Part shown: positions 62,357 through 64,000 of the stretch, piece after piece | Layout: each line of letters starts with the position of its first letter | How positions within the stretch are numbered: position 1 is the stretch's first letter | Assembly: GCA_947095585.1 (NCBI GenBank) | Contig: OX352761.1 | Coordinates: 132,400,277 to 132,464,276 of the forward strand | From: Nephrocerus scutellatus | Taxonomy: Eukaryota; Arthropoda; Insecta; Diptera; Pipunculidae | Length of the DNA: 64,000 bases | Reading direction: 5' to 3' | Notes under the pieces: generated by a model | What the model saw: only the letters and a program-made list of their open reading frames with translations | Database searches by the model: none | Told to the model about the DNA's origin: nothing | Program-made: the position numbers and the translations under genes

Positions 62357-63658
62357 TAACGGGTGTTTTTTTAAGAGGTTGCCGATTTTTTTTTTGAATA
62401 AAACACATATAAAATTATGAAATGACCAAAATTTTTTTTTATTTGGTAGATAATTTTTTGGCATTTAACATTTAAACACAATTTCTGGCATATGGCTACC
62501 ACGACTATTTTTCACAAATGTCATTCTGGAGGTCCAATTTTCCAGCACTTTTTCAAGCATTTGAGGGCGTATGTCAGCAATGACACGTTGAATATTGGTT
62601 TCCAAAGCGTCAATCGATTGAGGTTTATCCACATAAACCAATGACTTCACGTATCCCCACAAAAAGTAATCGAGTGGCGTCAAATCGCACGAACGCGGAG
62701 GCCAATTCACCGGACCATTTCTCGAAATAATGTTGTCGTTGAAAGTTTCTTTCAATAAGTCGATTGTTTCACGTGCTGTATGGCAAGTGGCACCATCTTG
62801 TTGAAACCACATTTCATCCATATCCATATCTTCAAGATTTGACAACAAAAACTCATTTAACATGGTTCTGTATCGATTTCCATTCACGGTAACGCGTCGT
62901 CCTTCCTCATTTTTAAAGAAATATGGACCGATGATCCCACCAGCCCATAGACCGCACCAAACAGTACATTTATCAGGATGCATTGGTAATTCTTGAACGG
63001 CGTGTGGATTATCTTTGCTCCAAATGCGACAATTTTGTTTGTTGACGTATCCATTTAACAAAAAATGCGCCTCATCACTGAAGAGAATTTTACGGTAAAA
63101 AAATGGATTAAATTGATTTAACGACCAATCACTGAATTCACGGCGCAAACGATGGTCGTGTGGCTTTAATTCTTGCACCAATTGAATTTTGTATGGCACC
63201 AAACCCAAATCTTTACGTAAAATTTTCCATAAAGTCGATGGACAAAGTCCAATTTGCTGAGCACGACGACGAATCGATAAATTGTCGTTTTCTTCGACAC
63301 TGGCCTCAACGACAGCAATATTTTCTTCTGTACGAACTCTTCTCATTCTTGTCGGTGGCTTGGCATCCAAAAGAGTGAATGTAGACCGAAATTTGGTAAT
63401 TACGTTCTTTATGGTGGTCTCTGACGGACGATTATGTGCACCATAAAATTCACGAAGTTCTCTATAAACATTTTTAATTGAACACTGATTTTGAAAATAA
63501 ATTTCCACGATTTGAAAACGTTGTTCTGGAGTTAACCTATTCATAATGATTTGCCAAACAATACTGAGTAGAAATGCCACTTTGAGCTGTCAAAACAACT
63601 GTCATAAAATAAAACGACATCTATCGGAAAAACAAACCTCCTAAAAAAACACCCATTA
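62357..63658 (-). mobile_element. Tc1/mariner-like transposon, apparently complete
   Basis: The left end TAACGGGTGTTTTTTTAAGA (62357 on) and the right end, read inward, TAATGGGTGTTTTTTTAGGA (63658 back), form inverted repeats of about 25 bp. Both are flanked by TA (62355-62356 and 63659-63660), the target duplication of this superfamily. TIRs starting two bases further in are equally possible because the ends read TATA. The 1.3-kb length is normal, and it encodes one uninterrupted transposase. Confidence 0.9.
62465..63544 (-). CDS. Tc1/mariner-like transposase, intact ORF
   Basis: DDE-type transposase that would cut and paste its element at TA sites. The open frame extends upstream to 63580, but the ATG at 63544 (MNRLTPEQRFQIVEIYF) is the likely start and gives 359 residues. 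Domains: N-terminal helix-turn-helix (EQRFQIVEIYF... and RPSETTIKNVITKF, DUF4817-like), then a second HTH (SIRRRAQQIGLCPSTLWKIL). The catalytic core has ILFSDEAHF (first Asp), WFQQDGATCHT (second Asp) and RSCDLTPLDYFLWG (third Asp). By count 36 residues separate the last two Asp. The protein ends SHMPEIVFKC, a usual C-terminus for this group. No stop or frameshift is seen. Confidence 0.92.
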   Translation of the reverse strand: MNRLTPEQRFQIVEIYFQNQCSIKNVYRELREFYGAHNRPSETTIKNVITKFRSTFTLLDAKPPTRMRRVRTEENIAVVEASVEENDNLSIRRRAQQIGLCPSTLWKILRKDLGLVPYKIQLVQELKPHDHRLRREFSDWSLNQFNPFFYRKILFSDEAHFLLNGYVNKQNCRIWSKDNPHAVQELPMHPDKCTVWCGLWAGGIIGPYFFKNEEGRRVTVNGNRYRTMLNEFLLSNLEDMDMDEMWFQQDGATCHTARETIDLLKETFNDNIISRNGPVNWPPRSCDLTPLDYFLWGYVKSLVYVDKPQSIDALETNIQRVIADIRPQMLEKVLENWTSRMTFVKNSRGSHMPEIVFKC

Positions 63659-63660
63659 TA

Positions 63661-64000
63661 ATCCCTATTATTTCTGATTTGAGAAATCGGTTTAAATTTA
63701 AATTGTCAAACTGCTTGTATATTCTCTTTAAAATTATCCGCTAGAGGGATAGAAAAGCCGCTGTACAATTGTTATAACAAAGGAACATGTCATCTTTGAC
63801 ACTCATAACGTCAACACAATTTTGTTCTCTGGCTGACACAGAGTATACGTATACGTAGGAATTAGGATAAAAACAAAGGTAGATCAAAATAATATATCGA
63901 AAAGAAAGTTCTAATCGGTCTCTAAATATTATACATTTTACTTGAATACAATATTTGCAAAATTTTAATTGTCGTAATATCAATTCTGCTGTCTAGCTCA
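63661..64000. other. intergenic, nothing recognised
   Basis: AT-rich. The 80-codon minus frame at 63741-63983 has no recognisable motif. Confidence 0.45.

Overview
This is a stretch of an AT-rich eukaryotic nuclear genome, most likely from a brachyceran fly. A tephritid-like fruit fly is my best guess, but the sequence does not prove it. The reasons are short GT-AG introns of about 67-100 bp beside multi-kilobase introns, Jockey, LOA and RTE-type LINEs, a Tc1/mariner-type transposon, and one host gene of clear animal architecture. There are no bacterial features, rRNA genes or CRISPR arrays, and no tRNA gene I would trust.

One host gene is confidently readable. It lies on the minus strand from about 37.27 kb down to 20.32 kb, in ten exons whose splice phases all agree. 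The inferred protein is 1,609 residues: three N-terminal C2H2 fingers, one central finger, a long low-complexity region, an ELM2 domain, a SANT domain and two C-terminal C2H2 fingers. This is the ZNF541/TRERF1/MIDEAS layout, a scaffold type that recruits class I histone deacetylases. The last coding exon has only 85 nt and sits 3.7 kb from the previous exon. The large introns hold a Jockey LINE, an RTE-like LINE, SINEs and a long-inverted-repeat element.

Nearly everything else recognisable is mobile DNA. 0-9.4 kb: a truncated LINE with a 580-codon reverse transcriptase ORF (2.77-5.16 kb), a second LINE fragment and its inverted 3' relative. 9.4-20 kb: a nested pair of unclassified repeats (A inside B), and LOA-like, RTE-like and CR1/Jockey-group remnants. 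37.5-48 kb: a T/G-rich minisatellite, a LOA-like remnant, four A/B repeat copies, SINEs and a LINE interrupted by repeat A. 48.0-50.8 kb: two nested Helitrons, one with a PIF1-type helicase remnant and a minisatellite. 54.9-59.8 kb: a 2,215-bp direct tandem duplication of a dead LINE, ending inside a hAT fragment. 62.4-63.7 kb: an apparently intact Tc1/mariner-like transposon.

The most unusual signals are the Helitron inserted eight bases inside another Helitron's 5' end, repeat family A with two readable pre-insertion sites, a 3' hairpin shared by LINE copies with one apparent compensatory change, the 2,215-bp duplication, and the long-inverted-repeat element with an inner hairpin. All comparisons were made by eye within this window; no database search was run.
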